A DNA stretch of 64,000 nucleotides, from NCBI GenBank assembly GCA_029204225.1, contig MU832177.1, positions 19,408 through 83,407 of the forward strand, in the 5' to 3' direction. The DNA is from Diphasiastrum complanatum (Eukaryota; Streptophyta; Lycopodiopsida; Lycopodiales; Lycopodiaceae). Every line of letters starts with the position of its first letter. Position 1 is the first letter of the stretch. Both the position numbers and the translations under genes were made by a program. This document shows, one piece after another, positions 51,558-63,744 of this stretch. Under the pieces are notes generated by a model that had not been told where the DNA came from, ran no database searches, and was given only the letters and a program-made list of their open reading frames with translations.

Positions 51558-52780
51558 CGGGCTTCATGCCCAGCTGAAACGAGTAGCAACGACGGAGACT
51601 AACTAACTAGTTGATTAGCGTTAACTAGTCATGTGATTCGATGTTTAGCTATCTTGTAAACTCCACATAGTGGAGGTATAAATGATCCTCTCTAGATCAA
51701 AATAGAATATGTGAATATAGAGATCTGTAAGAGACAGAGAGAGATGTAGCGAATAGAGTAAGAAAGTAAAGACACCAGAGCTGTGCGTGAAAGTCTGCCA
51801 ACGAGCAGAACATAGCGAAAGAGTAGAATGTCATTCCGCCAACAAGCGAGACAACAAAAATAGTAAAAGGTAGATACCAACTTAATCTATTATTCTTTGA
51901 TCCAGTGCTACATTTTAATATATTCCCTTACCAAAATGTAATGAATGATATTCCATGCTTTGTGATCAATACTCAACAAGCATGGTTCCTAGGACTGGGA
52001 ATGAAAAGGCGATCACAACAATGGGCTTCTACCAACTTTTTGAAATTGGTTGGAAGTTGGATCCAAGATCACTAGTTAAAAGTTGAGATTGAATATACTC
52101 AAAACTCGATTGTATCCAAGACCACGATTCAAGAATTGGGAGTGGAAATAAGTGGGAGTTGTTACATCTTTGAAAATCTTGACTGGCGTGGTATGAGTGC
52201 TTTGAACATTTCCAGGTCCAAGAGCAAACAAGTCATCAAAGGACCAAAATGGGAAAATATGTTAGCTCGCTTGTAACTTACTGGTCTTACCAAATAGCCC
52301 ACCAATCCAACTTCATACCTAAATTGATGATTGAAAGGGCAAACGTCATAGTGCTTGTGGAAATCGTCTCTTTAACAAGCATGCATACGTTAACACATGC
52401 AACTTGCCATGTAGCTTTCTAACTTATTCAAAAGGCTGAAATTGGCAACCAAGAGGAAGAGACATATCCTCCAAATATAGTTTCAACTGATTGTCTACCT
52501 TGAAGAGGAAACTACTCGCAACCGGGTAGAAAATTAGATTACTGTTAAGTTAACATTTAGCACAAAACTAGACCACCTCTTACGAAAAATAATGAGTCAA
52601 CTGTCATACTTTCAAGCAAGAGCAGCTTGAAACGGTCCTTTTGCTATTTGCTTGCTGAAATCTTCAAGGCGCTAAAGACATTGTGAAATGCAAATAAGTT
52701 TGTTTTCAAGTCTAGTAGAAAACTAAGAGTTATGGAAGAAACCAGCCAAATTATTCATGACGTGGGCTTGTCCTAAAGTG
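51558..52780. other. Intron 1 sequence, possible short LTR
   Basis: 51600-51890 has a TATA-like GGTATAAATGATCC (about 51674) and purine-rich GAGACAGAGAGAGATG on the plus strand, as in LTR leaders. Beyond that, AT-rich intron without recognised element. Confidence 0.35.
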
Positions 52781-52789
52781 GTAGAATTA

Positions 52790-53640
52790 TGGACTATTGG
52801 ATCCATAGACTACAAGGACTGCAAGCCCTATATTCAATCGCTGGCCACAAGCTGGTTTATATGTACATGCCTATAAGCGCTTTTCATGTATTTATATTTG
52901 CGACTCTCCAAGGGCCCAACAACATTATTATTTGGTACTAGAAGGGCGCAACAGAAGGGTGCAATATTCTCCCTTTATTTGTGGATAAGCTTAGGCTAAG
53001 TGTTTAAACTTCGATATTAGGGTTCCTGTTGGGTATAAATAGGGCCTAGAGACATTCATTTCTCAGCTTTTCAAGTATTGCTTGAGCTTTTTGTTGGAGT
53101 GCTATCGCTTGTAACATTGGTCATATATGATTTCCTTCAACCTTCTTCGTAGGGGAATGCTTGTTAGAGTTAGTGTTCACATTGCTACCCCTAATGTTGT
53201 AATCTAGGATTAATTAGGATTATTGGGCCATGCCTGCATGCTAATTCCAGGGGGCTTTACCTATATTTAGTAAAGTCAAGTTAGAATTTAGGTACACTCA
53301 AGCTCGAGATTCTAGTGCTTGATTTGGAGCACAAATTTTGCTATAGATAGGTGTTGGTGCTTTTACCATATATAGAGACATTAATTAGCCAATTGCTTTT
53401 AGATTGCTTTCGCTTTTGCTTTTGGCATAGACCAAAGTCCATAAGTATGTAGTGCGCCCTAACTCATTTGCAATGGGACATAGTTGGAGTACATCTCACC
53501 ATTATGCTTCAAGATTGTTGTTTCTGTTCTCTCTCATCTGTATGGCTATTGTCTAACAACACAATAGGAATCTTGTCTTGGTTACTTGTATGAGCAAGTC
53601 AGTTTACTAACATGGTATCAGAGCATAGGTACAATATTCA
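52790..53640 (+). mobile_element. LTR end with primer site, family unknown
   Basis: GGTATAAATAGGGCC (about 53031-53045) is a TATA box, and CATGGTATCAGAGCATAGG at 53610-53628 contains a perfect initiator-Met primer site TGGTATCAGAGC. So the DNA before it is the plus-strand 5' LTR. The left end is not defined. The following 53640-54760 has no gag frame longer than 60 codons, so the inner part is decayed or is a leader only. Confidence 0.55.
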
Positions 53641-56262
53641 AGAGAACAAGGAGGTACTCAACGAACAGAGTCAATCATAATATGCAGGTTGATTCGACCA
53701 TCTTCAAGGTGTGAAGGTGGTATCCCTAGCCAGGTCACAATTAGGGTGGCAGCTTTGTGGAAGGAGATTCGGCGCTACAAGGAGGAGTTGTGTTGCATGA
53801 GGAGACTACAAAGTCTTCCTCAGTTCTCAGAGATTCAGATCTACAGGGCAGATTGGTGAAGGTGCAGGGCAGCGTGCTAAAACTTTCTACAAATTGCTGA
53901 GGATCAGGATTCAGATTTCAGGAAAGAAATTCTAGCAAAAAAGGGTCTGGATTGGGGGAAGTTCAAAGCTGAGTTGGAGAACAGAATAAGAGAGATTATT
54001 TGAAAGGCCAGATGTAGAAACGGCTAGCTGCCAGCATGCTTAAGTGAGCGCTCAACAAGGTTTTCTAAAAGGGAGGGAGCAAGTCACAGTTAGCGGACTT
54101 CACCAAGCTACGATCAACAATAAGAAGACATTAGCGCACTAGATTGCTGGAGTGGAGCGCAACTACACAGGAGTTCATCGCACCTACAAGACCCTAGGAA
54201 CTAAGGAATCAAACATTTGGAATATGATCTGTGGAGCAGATCGAAGGCAGCAAATCTTGGACATCTAGTGGTGCTTAGTAGGCGCATGATATTGGTAGAT
54301 CGCTACAGGTTGCCAATCATTGTTGGAAGTAACTGGTACACATGCAAGGAAGCATGCACATGCACAGATTGATAGGAAGCAATCGTTGTGTCTTGTAGTA
54401 GCCGGTTTGTAAGTACAACAAGGCAAATCACTGGTTTCAGCTTATTAAGTGCAACAAGATGAGTGACCAGATTGCTGAGTTTGTGAGAAAGATCGCTGAA
54501 AGAAATTATCACTGAGGTTTAGGAAGGGGAAGAACCTTGATGCATGCTAAAGGACTAAGGAGTAAGGACCAACATTACAACTAAGAGTCGTTTGCAATCA
54601 GGATGCAAGGTGAAGAAAGGATCCACAAGAGTGATCAGATCAGATTCGTTGTTACAGTCTAGTCGCTATTGATCATAACATTGTTGGATTGAACGGTAGC
54701 TGAAGGGATTGACAGTTGAATCGCATATGCTTGTAACACCAGTCAAATCGTTATTTGAATTACTACAGTTTTTTATTGTTGCTATTGATGAGTGTTACAA
54801 GGATAGGAAGATTGCTACAAGGATAGCAACATCCATTTTGAAAGCACATTACAGTTCAACGAATTTTTGTTCGTAAAGTTGCTGCAAGAGGATCTCGATA
54901 GATCGTTGAAGCTACATGTAAGTTGGTTCATGCAGCTACAAGACAAAGTGGAAGGGTCAACTCACATGAAAAGGAAAGGAGTCTAGCTTGAAAGAGGCCC
55001 CACAATCTTATCCAAATGGGGATTGTTCACATTATACTCCACTAGGAGCGAAAGCAACAATATTATGCTTTCTACCTACATTTAGAAATGGCAACCTCAA
55101 CCCATTCCTTTATCCATAACTTATTGTGATGTATATCGTAGAAGAAAGTGCAGCTTTCCATGTAATTGAATGAGTCTCAAGATGGATCATGGATGAACAA
55201 CCACATAAAGGATTTGCTCGAAAGATTCCTTCATGTTCTTGAACGCGACTAAATTCTACAAAGGTGTGTTGCGGTTGCGTTTCGCGGAGTCCGTGAACTC
55301 ATAAAACATTGAACTTCACATTATTAACTTTGAAAGTGACCTCACCTTGCTTTCTTTTCATACCATGGAATTTGATAGTGAGCTCACCTATTTTTTGACA
55401 TGTTATCAATTTAAACATCCATAAAAAAAATTTCACATGAACATTGTGCTCATAAAATGGTCATAAAAAGATTTAAAAGATATTATGACTCATTAAGATG
55501 CATAAGTGAGGCTCACAAAAAAATTCTGCCGTAGAAAGAGGTCTTCCTCACCATGCAAAGGTCGCTAAAAAGACCATTCCCATATACATTCAAGTCCATG
55601 CTACTACGAACAGTTAAGTTCACTCATCGGTGCAATTTACGTGTCATGCAAAAATGGAGCATAGAAAAATAGCGTCCTTCACCAGTGAGAGCATAAATTA
55701 AAAAATTATCATGCAAAACAATCCCAAGTTAAACCCACAAGAGAACTTTAAATTCCAGGAAAATATTTATGAAAGGAATATGTCAGATTTGCAGGATAAC
55801 AAGATTGCTGTGTTGATTACAGAAAGTTTCACGTTGTGCTGATCACTAAGAATATAAGTGTCGCCAGAAAAACAAATGGGCATTCGACAGTTCTCCTAGT
55901 CTGGACTCTGTGGGTAGCAACCATAAAAATGATTTCAGAAAAAGCTTTTCCAGTTGTCCATACAAGAATCGCTTCTTCAACTTCCTGATCTTTGAGATGA
56001 CTTGTTGGGTAAACATGAGATGAGAAACTGACTCAAGGCTCACCTATTGATCAACCTCCAGACAAACCAGGAGTAAATGAAGGCCTATTTGCATTTCATT
56101 TCAAGTAACCTGAGAACTTGACGGTTTGAGCTACAAAAAATCAAACACAGATTGATGCTTCTTAGCTCTGAATGGCTAAAAAAAATTTAATAAAATTTTC
56201 CATTGGGTTTTTTAAGCTGGCATAGTATATGGATCTCTCTGCAAGGATGCAACCAAGCCTAC
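53641..56262. other. Intron 1, decayed LTR-element interior, nothing coding
   Basis: 53640-54760 is GATTGCTG- and CAAGGA-rich and probably belongs to the LTR element before it. The remainder up to exon 1 is AT-rich. A 65-codon minus-strand frame near exon 1 (55846-56043) has no recognised similarity. Confidence 0.4.
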
Positions 56263-56388
56263 CTGTGCTGGAGAAAGAAGGCCCAGGTTGGCACGAAGAG
56301 GAGGCTCTGCCCAATCATCAGCTTCAATTTCCGTTTTGTCATCTAAATCTAGCCTTTCCAAAGCCATTTCAGAAGTTGTTGCAGCCAT
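56263..56388 (-). CDS. USP: UDP-sugar pyrophosphorylase, exon 1 (start)
   Basis: 126 bp, 42 codons from ATG 56388 to a GTAGGC donor at 56262. It codes MAATTSEMALERLDLDDKTE, IEADDWAEPPLRANLGLLSP and AQ. The end (NLGLLSP.Q) is the conserved N-terminal block of plant USPs and joins exon 2 (KELAHML) in phase 0. The N-terminal extension is acidic, without an obvious transit peptide, fitting a cytosolic enzyme. The ATG is the first after an in-frame TGA 27 bp upstream, which supports the start. The exon has no ORF of its own and was found by its junction to exon 2. Confidence 0.92.
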
Positions 56389-56938
56389 CGCTGACTCCAG
56401 AAACAGTGTAATAATCCTTCACGCCAGTGCTACAATCAAATCGAACCCAAGTAGCTAGCTGTCTAACAAACCCACATATAATGTGATCATCCAATCTGTG
56501 CTCCAGCCTCCACGTAAGCTTTCCATGGCAAATTTCGTGTGAAATTTGAAAGCACCGGGTTCTGATAACAACAGCATCAGATGAGTCAGTCTTCGTGATG
56601 GAGCCCACCCTTGAAAAAGGCTGCTGCAGCAGCTGCTGAAAAGCCCACAACCTGTACCATAACAATCTCAGCAGGTATGCAAGCAGGGCAATTTCAGAGT
56701 GTCCTTGAGTGCTTGGTACAATTTCATAAAAATGGACCAATGGGGTGGCAAGGATTCAAATTGATCAATCTGATTAAAGGTAGATCTTATGACACATGAG
56801 CTTACCTTATGGCATTGGGTCAGTCGGTCTTTAGCTTTGTCACCACGAGGTAAGCTAATGTGATCATCACATTGGTCGCTTTTTAGCTTCGTCACAAAGT
56901 TAAAATAGGTAAGCTACTCTGATCATATGCCTATAGCC
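56389..56938 (-). promoter_or_regulatory. 5' UTR and promoter side of the pyrophosphorylase gene
   Basis: DNA directly upstream of the ATG on the minus strand. I see no clear TATA box within 300 bp. A CAG/CTG-rich stretch (56625-56645) may be in the leader. An in-frame stop sits 27 bp before the ATG. The 123-codon minus-strand frame 56369-56740 overlaps it in another frame and is not similar to known proteins. Confidence 0.4.
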
Positions 56939-56992
56939 GATATGTCTATTCCATGGTGAGTTTTAGATATGTCTATTCCATGGTGAGTTTTA
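56939..56992. repeat. 27-bp tandem duplication upstream of the gene
   Basis: ATATGTCTATTCCATGGTGA plus GTTTTAG occurs twice in a row without differences. Confidence 0.9.
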
Positions 56993-58098
56993 GCACAAAA
57001 TGACTTCTACTTCTTTCGTTTTTTAAGGGCCAATTCACGTTACAGTGCCTAGCAAGTTGAAATTCAAAATAGAGCTCTCCCATTGGTTCGTGGAGAAAAA
57101 ATGTACTTCCTCCCTTTCACATTACCATGCATTTGTCACCATGTGATAGATGACATGGCAGGGACTTTGTTCCACGTAGGGGCAACTCAAACCCATTCTT
57201 TGGGCCAAGCAATGTCCCCTAGCATGTTGAGTTGCCCCCAGCATGTTAGCCTGCATTATGAAGTCTTCCCAACCCTTCACACCCAATATTCCCTTCAATG
57301 AAATGCACTTGAATTCTAACCTTTCTAGTTGAAAGGTGATTGCTTAAAAAAAACTTAGAACACCCTTCAACCATTTAATATGAAAGTACAAAACACCAAA
57401 TGTGAAAGGGGACTGGTCCAATGCCCCCCGTCAACTCACTTGCCAAGATTCAAAAAATGGGTGGCAAGTGAAAGGCCCAGGCAAAGGGACTTGCTACTAG
57501 TCTGAAACCACCCTAAGGCAATCTCTTCTTAAATTATTTTCTAGCATCGAATTATTTTTCACTAAAGCAAACACAGAATAATTTCTTCTTCTTCTTCTTC
57601 TTCATGTCTCCCATAATTCCCAATCTGGATAGAGCTCCAAGAACAACAATGGAGAAGTGCAATGGACGAAACCGACCCAACTCTCCTCTAATCTAGCCCC
57701 CGAGCACTAGGGAGTTATCACAATGATAGGAAGCGCTTACCAATCTGACAGCATAACGGCCGCAAACTCTCAATAATCCTCATGGACACCGGTGAGGGTA
57801 TATATAGAGTGTAGAACTCCACCCGTCTTGCCATGCACTGAATCCACATGTAAGTATACTATCAGTCCATACCAAACTCCCATGCATGTCCACTGCATGT
57901 TGGTACCCTTAACCCATAATAGCCAAGACCCAGGCATAAGCATAGTGCATGTACACCCTATCCCATACTAGGATGCAACACACATGCAAATACCGCATGC
58001 GGCTGTGACCCCATGGTCCTACTCGCCTATTATCTAGATTAGGCCCGACCCCTACGTCCAAGGCAGCCCCTAATGGCCCAAACCCCCATTAGGTCAGT
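56993..58098. other. Upstream intergenic DNA, (TTC)n and Ty3 3' LTR
   Basis: 57576-57604 carries a (TTC)n run. 57640-58102 on the minus strand is probably the 3' LTR of the deleted Ty3 element, starting TGTTACTGACC at 58102 after a purine tract. Its other end is not defined. The rest is unassigned. Confidence 0.45.
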
Positions 58099-58102
58099 AA
58101 CA

Positions 58103-59643
58103 TACTTCCCCCCTTATTTCAATTTTGTCCTAAGAACTTAAAGCCAAGAAAACTCTTCTTTAGATTACCCTCTAGCTCCCATGAATCCTCATTAGAAAGT
58201 CCTTTCCATCGAACCAGATGCTCGATAACATCCCGATTACGTAATCACTTGGATCTCGTATGAAGAATCTTTTCAGGCTCTAAAGGAATTCTTTCACATA
58301 AGTCTTCAAATGAATCTAGATTTTTACCAAAATCTAGGTGATCTCCCTCATGTAAACTCATTTTCAGACGACTTACATGAAATAGAAGATGAGCCTTGAT
58401 TCCCTCTGGTAACTCTAATCGGTAAGCTAAAGATCCAATCTTTTTCAAGATTTTATATGGTCCACTATAACAAGTAGATAGCTTGTAATGCTTTCCAGTG
58501 CACATTACCTTAGAATCTTTTGGAATTCTAAGATGTACCCAATCCCCAAATTGAAACTCCCAAGACGATCTTTTCATATTAGCAAAATGTCTTGCCCGAT
58601 CCTGGGCACTCAAACATTTTCACGAGCTAACTGTAGCATTTTCTGTAATTCTGGCAAGAAATCTGCCACTTTCTGAACTTTAATTGACTCAATTTCAACC
58701 GTTATCAAAGATGTAGGTTGAAATCCATACCTAAGCGTAAATGGGCTATATCCAGTAGCCGAATGCTTACTACTATTATAAGCAAACTCAATCAATGGAA
58801 GATACTTTTAAAGCATAGCCCTTGCTTAAATCCATCACTCACTGATGTCTTAGGTTTTTTCTTAATTTTCGTCCTTGACTTTGATATTTGGTAACCCATC
58901 GCCTCAAGCTCATCAAAGAACTTGGATTTTTTTTGTGGTCAGAAATTTGTCGAGCCCTTCTCTTGCCCCCATTTCTTGGAAGCTACCATCGTCTGATCGT
59001 AAACATGTGTGATCTGGATGACATCCTCCAACGAGTTTAACTGATTGTGCTTGCACTCATTCTGAAAATCCGCAGGCAATCCATTCGAAAATTTCCATTC
59101 TGCATACTTCTTATGAAAATGCGGCATTTTGGTTAAGAGATCCATGAACTCTTGGATATATGTATCCAAGTCATGTGATCCCATCTTAAGCTCAACAAAA
59201 TGCCGATAGGAGTCTTGCTCATCCACATTCATGAACGTTTTCATGGACACATCCCGAAAAGCATCCCATGTAGCTAGCTTGGGATCGAGATCTCTCCACC
59301 ACGACATGGCCTTACCCTCGAAGTAAATTAAGATCGAAGAAATTCTTTTTTCCTCATGAACCCCATGTAGACCAAAATAGTTATTCCAAATGTTTAGCCA
59401 TGACTCCACTACTGCCAGCTGCTTGAATTTCTTGTCCGCCAAAAATACTTCTGGCTAAAAATCTAAGCGTGTCGAATATGTCGCGTCATGTTGTTCATCC
59501 CATTGCTTCTTACTATGGTGGATTTCTAGCACAGCTTTGCTCATCACATCCATAATTGACTACGAGTTATTGTTCAAACTTCCTACACTTCACACTGGCG
59601 ATGGAACCCCTTCGCCGAATAATTCTTGTTCCATATCAGCCAT
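58103..59643 (-). mobile_element. Deleted Ty3 chromovirus: gag joined to integrase
   Basis: Gag from ATG 59643 (MADMEQELFGEG) continues after stops as FKQLAVVESWLNIWNNYFGL, KAMSWWRDLDPKLATWDAFR, SHDLDTYIQEFMDLLTKMPH (retrotransposon gag) to 58940. After a short broken bridge (58930-58800) comes the integrase C-terminal half: MIEFAYNSSKHSATGYSPFT, HFANMKRSSWEFQFGDWVHL, YKLSTCYSGPYKILKKIGSL, HLLFHVSRLKMSLHEGDH. Then PEKILHTRSK, a stop, and a chromodomain (IEHLVRWKGLSNEDSWELE, 58240-58130). A purine run GGGGGGAAG (about 58105-58113) marks the 3' end. Protease, RT, RNase H and the first integrase half are missing. Confidence 0.8.
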
Positions 59644-61062
59644 AATTGCCAATACAACAAGATTTTCAATGAGAAATGCAAGGAACTGCCCATAACTCCA
59701 TACCAATCAAAAAAAACAGTGTTCGTTGAAAAGACAACATTTCACAATCGGTTTAGTCTCCACTAAAAATAAATGGAGCACATGGCAAACAAAAAAAATA
59801 TTACCACTGACTTTGCCATGCAAATCAAGGAAGAGACCATATGACAAGACCATTTATAAAACAATCGATAAATACAAGTCCTCATTCCCACAGATAACCC
59901 TCACTACTGCACCCATGAGAGTTTGATTGTTTGAGTTTTTTTTTTCACATAAAAAAAACCCTCACCCAATGGGCTCAACCAACACACAACACCCTCCCCC
60001 CCCCCCCCCACCCCCCCCCCCCCCCCCTCCCTTTCACTTGCTTCTCCCGCCCATCAACCAGACTTGGGCCCCACTCCACCCACTAGCAGACCCATCGAGA
60101 AGGAGGAATCTGAGAAAGAGAGAGAGTAACAAAACATCACATAGTCCCTCTTGACAAGTCAAGACCAAACCCTTCAAGTTATAGCATAACATTAAAACAT
60201 AGTTGTATAAAGTCTTACAATACAGAGAGTACCATAAAGCGAAGCAAGTTTTAGGACACCAAGCTGTTACCTGCCACCATCCCACAAAACAAAATTGCAC
60301 AAGTTAGTTTCGTGAGGAAGACAAGTGTCATAGTTGAGCATCAGCTATTATCCATGTCCGAGACAAGATTCACTACTTTATTGACATAATTGCAATTACA
60401 AATGATACGTCCAATCTTCCCTATCATGCATTTCATAATTAGCAATACATTCTGCACTTTAACAAAACCGTATCAAGGCAGATGCCATACTGATCAGTAT
60501 AAGAGAAAAAAAGAATGTATTAAGTACACATAAAAAGACATGTAAGAAGCTATCTTTCAATACACAAATGAAAAGAGATGTGACTTTGGCCGAAGTGCAG
60601 GTACCAGGGCAGATCCGTGCCATACTAGCCCCAAGGTCATCCCATGCAAAGCGCCTGGGAGTCCAAGGACCTTACGGTTTGGGCAAATCCATGTCATTCA
60701 AGCACGTCAAAATCAAACTCCGAATACATCCATAGCTACATTAAAGCTTTATTTCTAAGAAATTTTTGTACCTTGTAGATAATAAAAAAACCACACAATC
60801 CTTGTTTACATCGATATATGCAGTATAAGCACTTTTTAGGATCATAACTTCAAGAAGGCATTCACTTTACGTAGCACTAGAAATCCCATCTGTAAGCATA
60901 ACACTTCCGCATATAATTTTCGCACACATATTCAATCTAAATAAATATTGTTCTATTAGTACATAGATCAGATAAAATCACGATTGAAGACACTGATATT
61001 AGTTTGATTTATTCAAACTTGCATCGTGTTCTCTGTGAAAGAATAATTACTATTTTTCCTAC
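59644..61062. other. Intergenic DNA with a poly-C tract; probable copia LTR at the right
   Basis: 59990-60028 is an almost pure C tract (about 37 C, interrupted by one A and few T). 60030-60900 holds no recognised frame. The DNA just before 61063 should be the 5' LTR of the copia element at the right edge (it ends TTTTTCCTACAG before the primer site), but its start is not visible. Confidence 0.4.
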
Positions 61063-61178
61063 AGTGGTATCAAAGCATACAGAATTAAGAGTTGATACAA
61101 TGTTATCTTCGAATCTCTCTTAGCATTCTTCGTACGTCCATCAATAAGCCGCTATTTGGAGGTTATTCAGAATTAAAG

Positions 61179-62431
61179 ATGTCGTTGATCACCAATATTC
61201 AAGCTAAGATCACTACAATCTTGGAACCAGAAGATTCAAACTACTTGATTTGGAAATTAAAGACTTCACTCTTGTTGAAGGTCGAAGGTCTATGGCAATG
61301 GGTAGAAACAATTGAGGAGAAGCCAGAAGCTACTTCTGGCAAAGAATTTTGGGAATGGAGTTTGAAAAATGACAAAGCTATAGCAATTATTGTGTCTTCA
61401 GTGCACGACAATATAATGCTAGATCTTACATCAATTTCAACGCAAAGGATTTGTGGGAAGAATTGCAAACCAAGAATGAGACTCGATCTCGTAATCATAT
61501 CATATTCTTGGAAGACCAATTAACTTACCTACAGTGGGACGGCAAAGACCTGAACACATTCTTGCAAAAGATTAAAGATCTATTTAGTTCCTTGTAGAAT
61601 TCTGGTGCAAAAAATACAATTTCTAGGGAAAAACAGCTTAGTTATTTTCTTCGGGCCCTACCCAGGTCATTCCACAGAACTCGAACCTTATTGGCAAAAG
61701 ATGCGACAATGACACTTCAAAAGGCAATAGACGGAGTAAAGGAAGAAGTAGAAGCTCGTAAATGCTATGACAAAAATGGTGATTCAGAAAATGCTCTATT
61801 TACTCAGAAGAATAAATCTTCTAGGAAGTCTAAGCTTAAGAGGGAGTCATCTAAAAGGAATGAGTCTAAGACTAATGAACAACAATATGGAAAACAACAA
61901 AAGAATTCTGGTGATAAGAAGATCTGCAACGGATGTAGAAGATCAGGTCACACAAAAGAAAAGTGTTGGCTAAATCCAAAGATTGAATGTATTCATTGTC
62001 ATAAGCGAGGTCATGCAGCAATAGACTGTTATCAGAATTCCAGAAACAAAAAGGAGCAGAATCGAAGTGAACCTTCAGACTCAAACTATGTCAAAGACAA
62101 AGCAGAATACTTTAGAGCAGTAGAAGACAAGGCAACAAGGAATTCAGCAGCTTATGTTAGTACCGATCTATGTTGTTCATCTAATTCAATTCGAGAAGTA
62201 GTACTTGATTCGGGAGCCACCTCACATTTTGTTTCCTTGAAACAAATTTTGTTTGAGTACAAGAAGACGAACGATTCAAGATTCATTATACTTGGAGACA
62301 GTTCTAAACATGTGGTTGATGGAACTGGTGTGTTATGGCTAGACACGAATCAAGGAGACAAGAAACTGGAGGAAGTTCTCTATGTCCCTATTCTTGATAA
62401 AGATCTTCTATCTGTAGCTAAGAATAGTTGA
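61179..62431 (+). pseudogene. Copia gag and protease
   Basis: ATG 61179: MSLITNIQAKITTILEPEDS, NYLIWKLKTSLLL, EGLWQWVE (DUF4219/UBN2 gag). After a one- or two-base shift near 61440 the frame goes on as KDLWEELQTKNETRSRNHII, FLEDQLTYLQWDGKDLNTFL, stop at 61597, then LSYFLRALPRSFHRTRTLLA. Two zinc knuckles: CNGCRRSGHTKEKC (about 61927) and CIHCHKRGHAAIDC (about 61988), both C-x2-C-x4-H-x4-C. Protease: VVLDSGATSHFV near 62200, FIILGDSSKHVVDGTGV, LEEVLYVPILDKDLLSVAK. Two knuckles are less usual than the single one in most plant copia gags. Confidence 0.85.
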
Positions 62432-62576
62432 TACAGGCATGTCAGTAACCTTCACAAAGAACTCCTGTAAATTGTTCGAGGAAGATTCTGATAACCTGAT
62501 TGCTAAAGGTAGTAGAGAAGGAAATTTTCATCACCTGAACATTCGAACAAGTCAATCAAACTCAGGAATCAACAGA

Positions 62577-63410
62577 TGTATTGTGGCACAGAAGGCTATG
62601 TCATATGAACATGGAAGCCTTATACCAAGCCAATAAAAGTCTGAGAATTCAAGGAATCAAAATCAAAAGTAGAGATATTCGAACTACTTGTGAATCCTAT
62701 CTTAAAGGCAAGATGACTAAAACACCTTTCCGTAAGGATGTTTATAAAGCAACTAAGGTACTTGAAATTGTGCATTCAGATATTTGTGGACCATTCGGAG
62801 TATTGTCATTGGGTGATGCAAAGTAATTCATTACGTTTATTGATGACTTCAGCAAATTCGCTATAGTATACTTTATTCGTACTAAATCTAAAGCTTTCGA
62901 GAAATTCGTTGAGTATACGAGTTGGGTTGAGAAGCAGACAGACAATAAACTGAAGCAAATTCGCACAGATCGTGGAGGTGAGTACATTTCCAATGAATTC
63001 AAAGCTTACTGTACTGATTGAGGTATTATGCACACAAAGACTGCATCTTACACACCTCAGCACAATGGAATAGCTGAACAAAGGAATTGTACACTAATGG
63101 AAGCTGCAAGGTGTATGATGGCTCATGCAAAAGCACCAAACTAGTGGCTACATCAAATTATCTTCAGAATCGTATTCAGAAATCTCGAATACCGAATAAA
63201 ACTCCTCATGAGATATGGTGGAAGTCGAAGCCAAATCTTGCACATGTTCGAATATTTGGATGTGCAGTGTGTATGCACATACCAGATAAGCTGAGAAAGA
63301 AACTTGATGAAAAGACAAAACAAGGTTTTCTGGTAGGATTCGAGCTACATTTGTCATATTATCGTGTTCATGTACCCAAAACTGGCAAGATTAAAATTGT
63401 TTGAGATGTT
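62577..63410 (+). pseudogene. Copia integrase
   Basis: Pre-integrase zinc domain: LWHRRLCHMNMEALYQANKS and TTCESYLKGKMTKTPF (one Cys of the CxxC pair is changed to Ser-Tyr). Core: EIVHSDICGPFGVLSLGDAK with the first Asp, FITFIDDFSKFAIVYFI, IRTDRGGEYISNEFKAYC with the second Asp, ASYTPQHNGIAEQRNCTLME with the Glu. Later IPNKTPHEIWWKSKPNLAHV and RIFGCAVCMHIPDKLRKKLD. The D-D-E residues are all present; stops at 62824 and 63019 and a shift near 63145 inactivate it. Confidence 0.85.
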
Positions 63411-63744
63411 AAATTTGATGAGATGAAATACATAGCAGACAATGATCTAGTCGGCTATGAAATTCTCAAAAATTACTATGAGTTGCCAACGACGACAGAA
63501 GAAAAACAAGCAGAAGATGAAAGAGAGTTACTAGATTCAGAGGGAGGTCAAAATTGATTGTTTGACAGACTCAAATCGCCAGTTTGAATTCCAGCGGAAA
63601 CACTCGAATCAGAATTGAACTTGAAACCTGCAGAATCAAACTCGAAACCACCTGTGAGAAGATCAGAAAGACAACGAAAACCACCAGAAAGGTATGGTCA
63701 AGATGTTTTTAATACGGCCATCGAATTTTGTGGATTCTTTGACG

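Noticed and set aside
54303-54512. 69-codon minus-strand frame in intron 1
   Set aside because: No domain; probably chance in a decayed element interior.
56369-56740. 123-codon minus-strand frame over exon 1
   Set aside because: It uses a different frame from the exon 1 coding sequence, which is proven by its in-phase junction with exon 2 and family similarity.
59990-60030. Poly-C tract as a biological feature
   Set aside because: Could be a real homopolymer or a sequencing/assembly artefact; nothing around it assigns a role.
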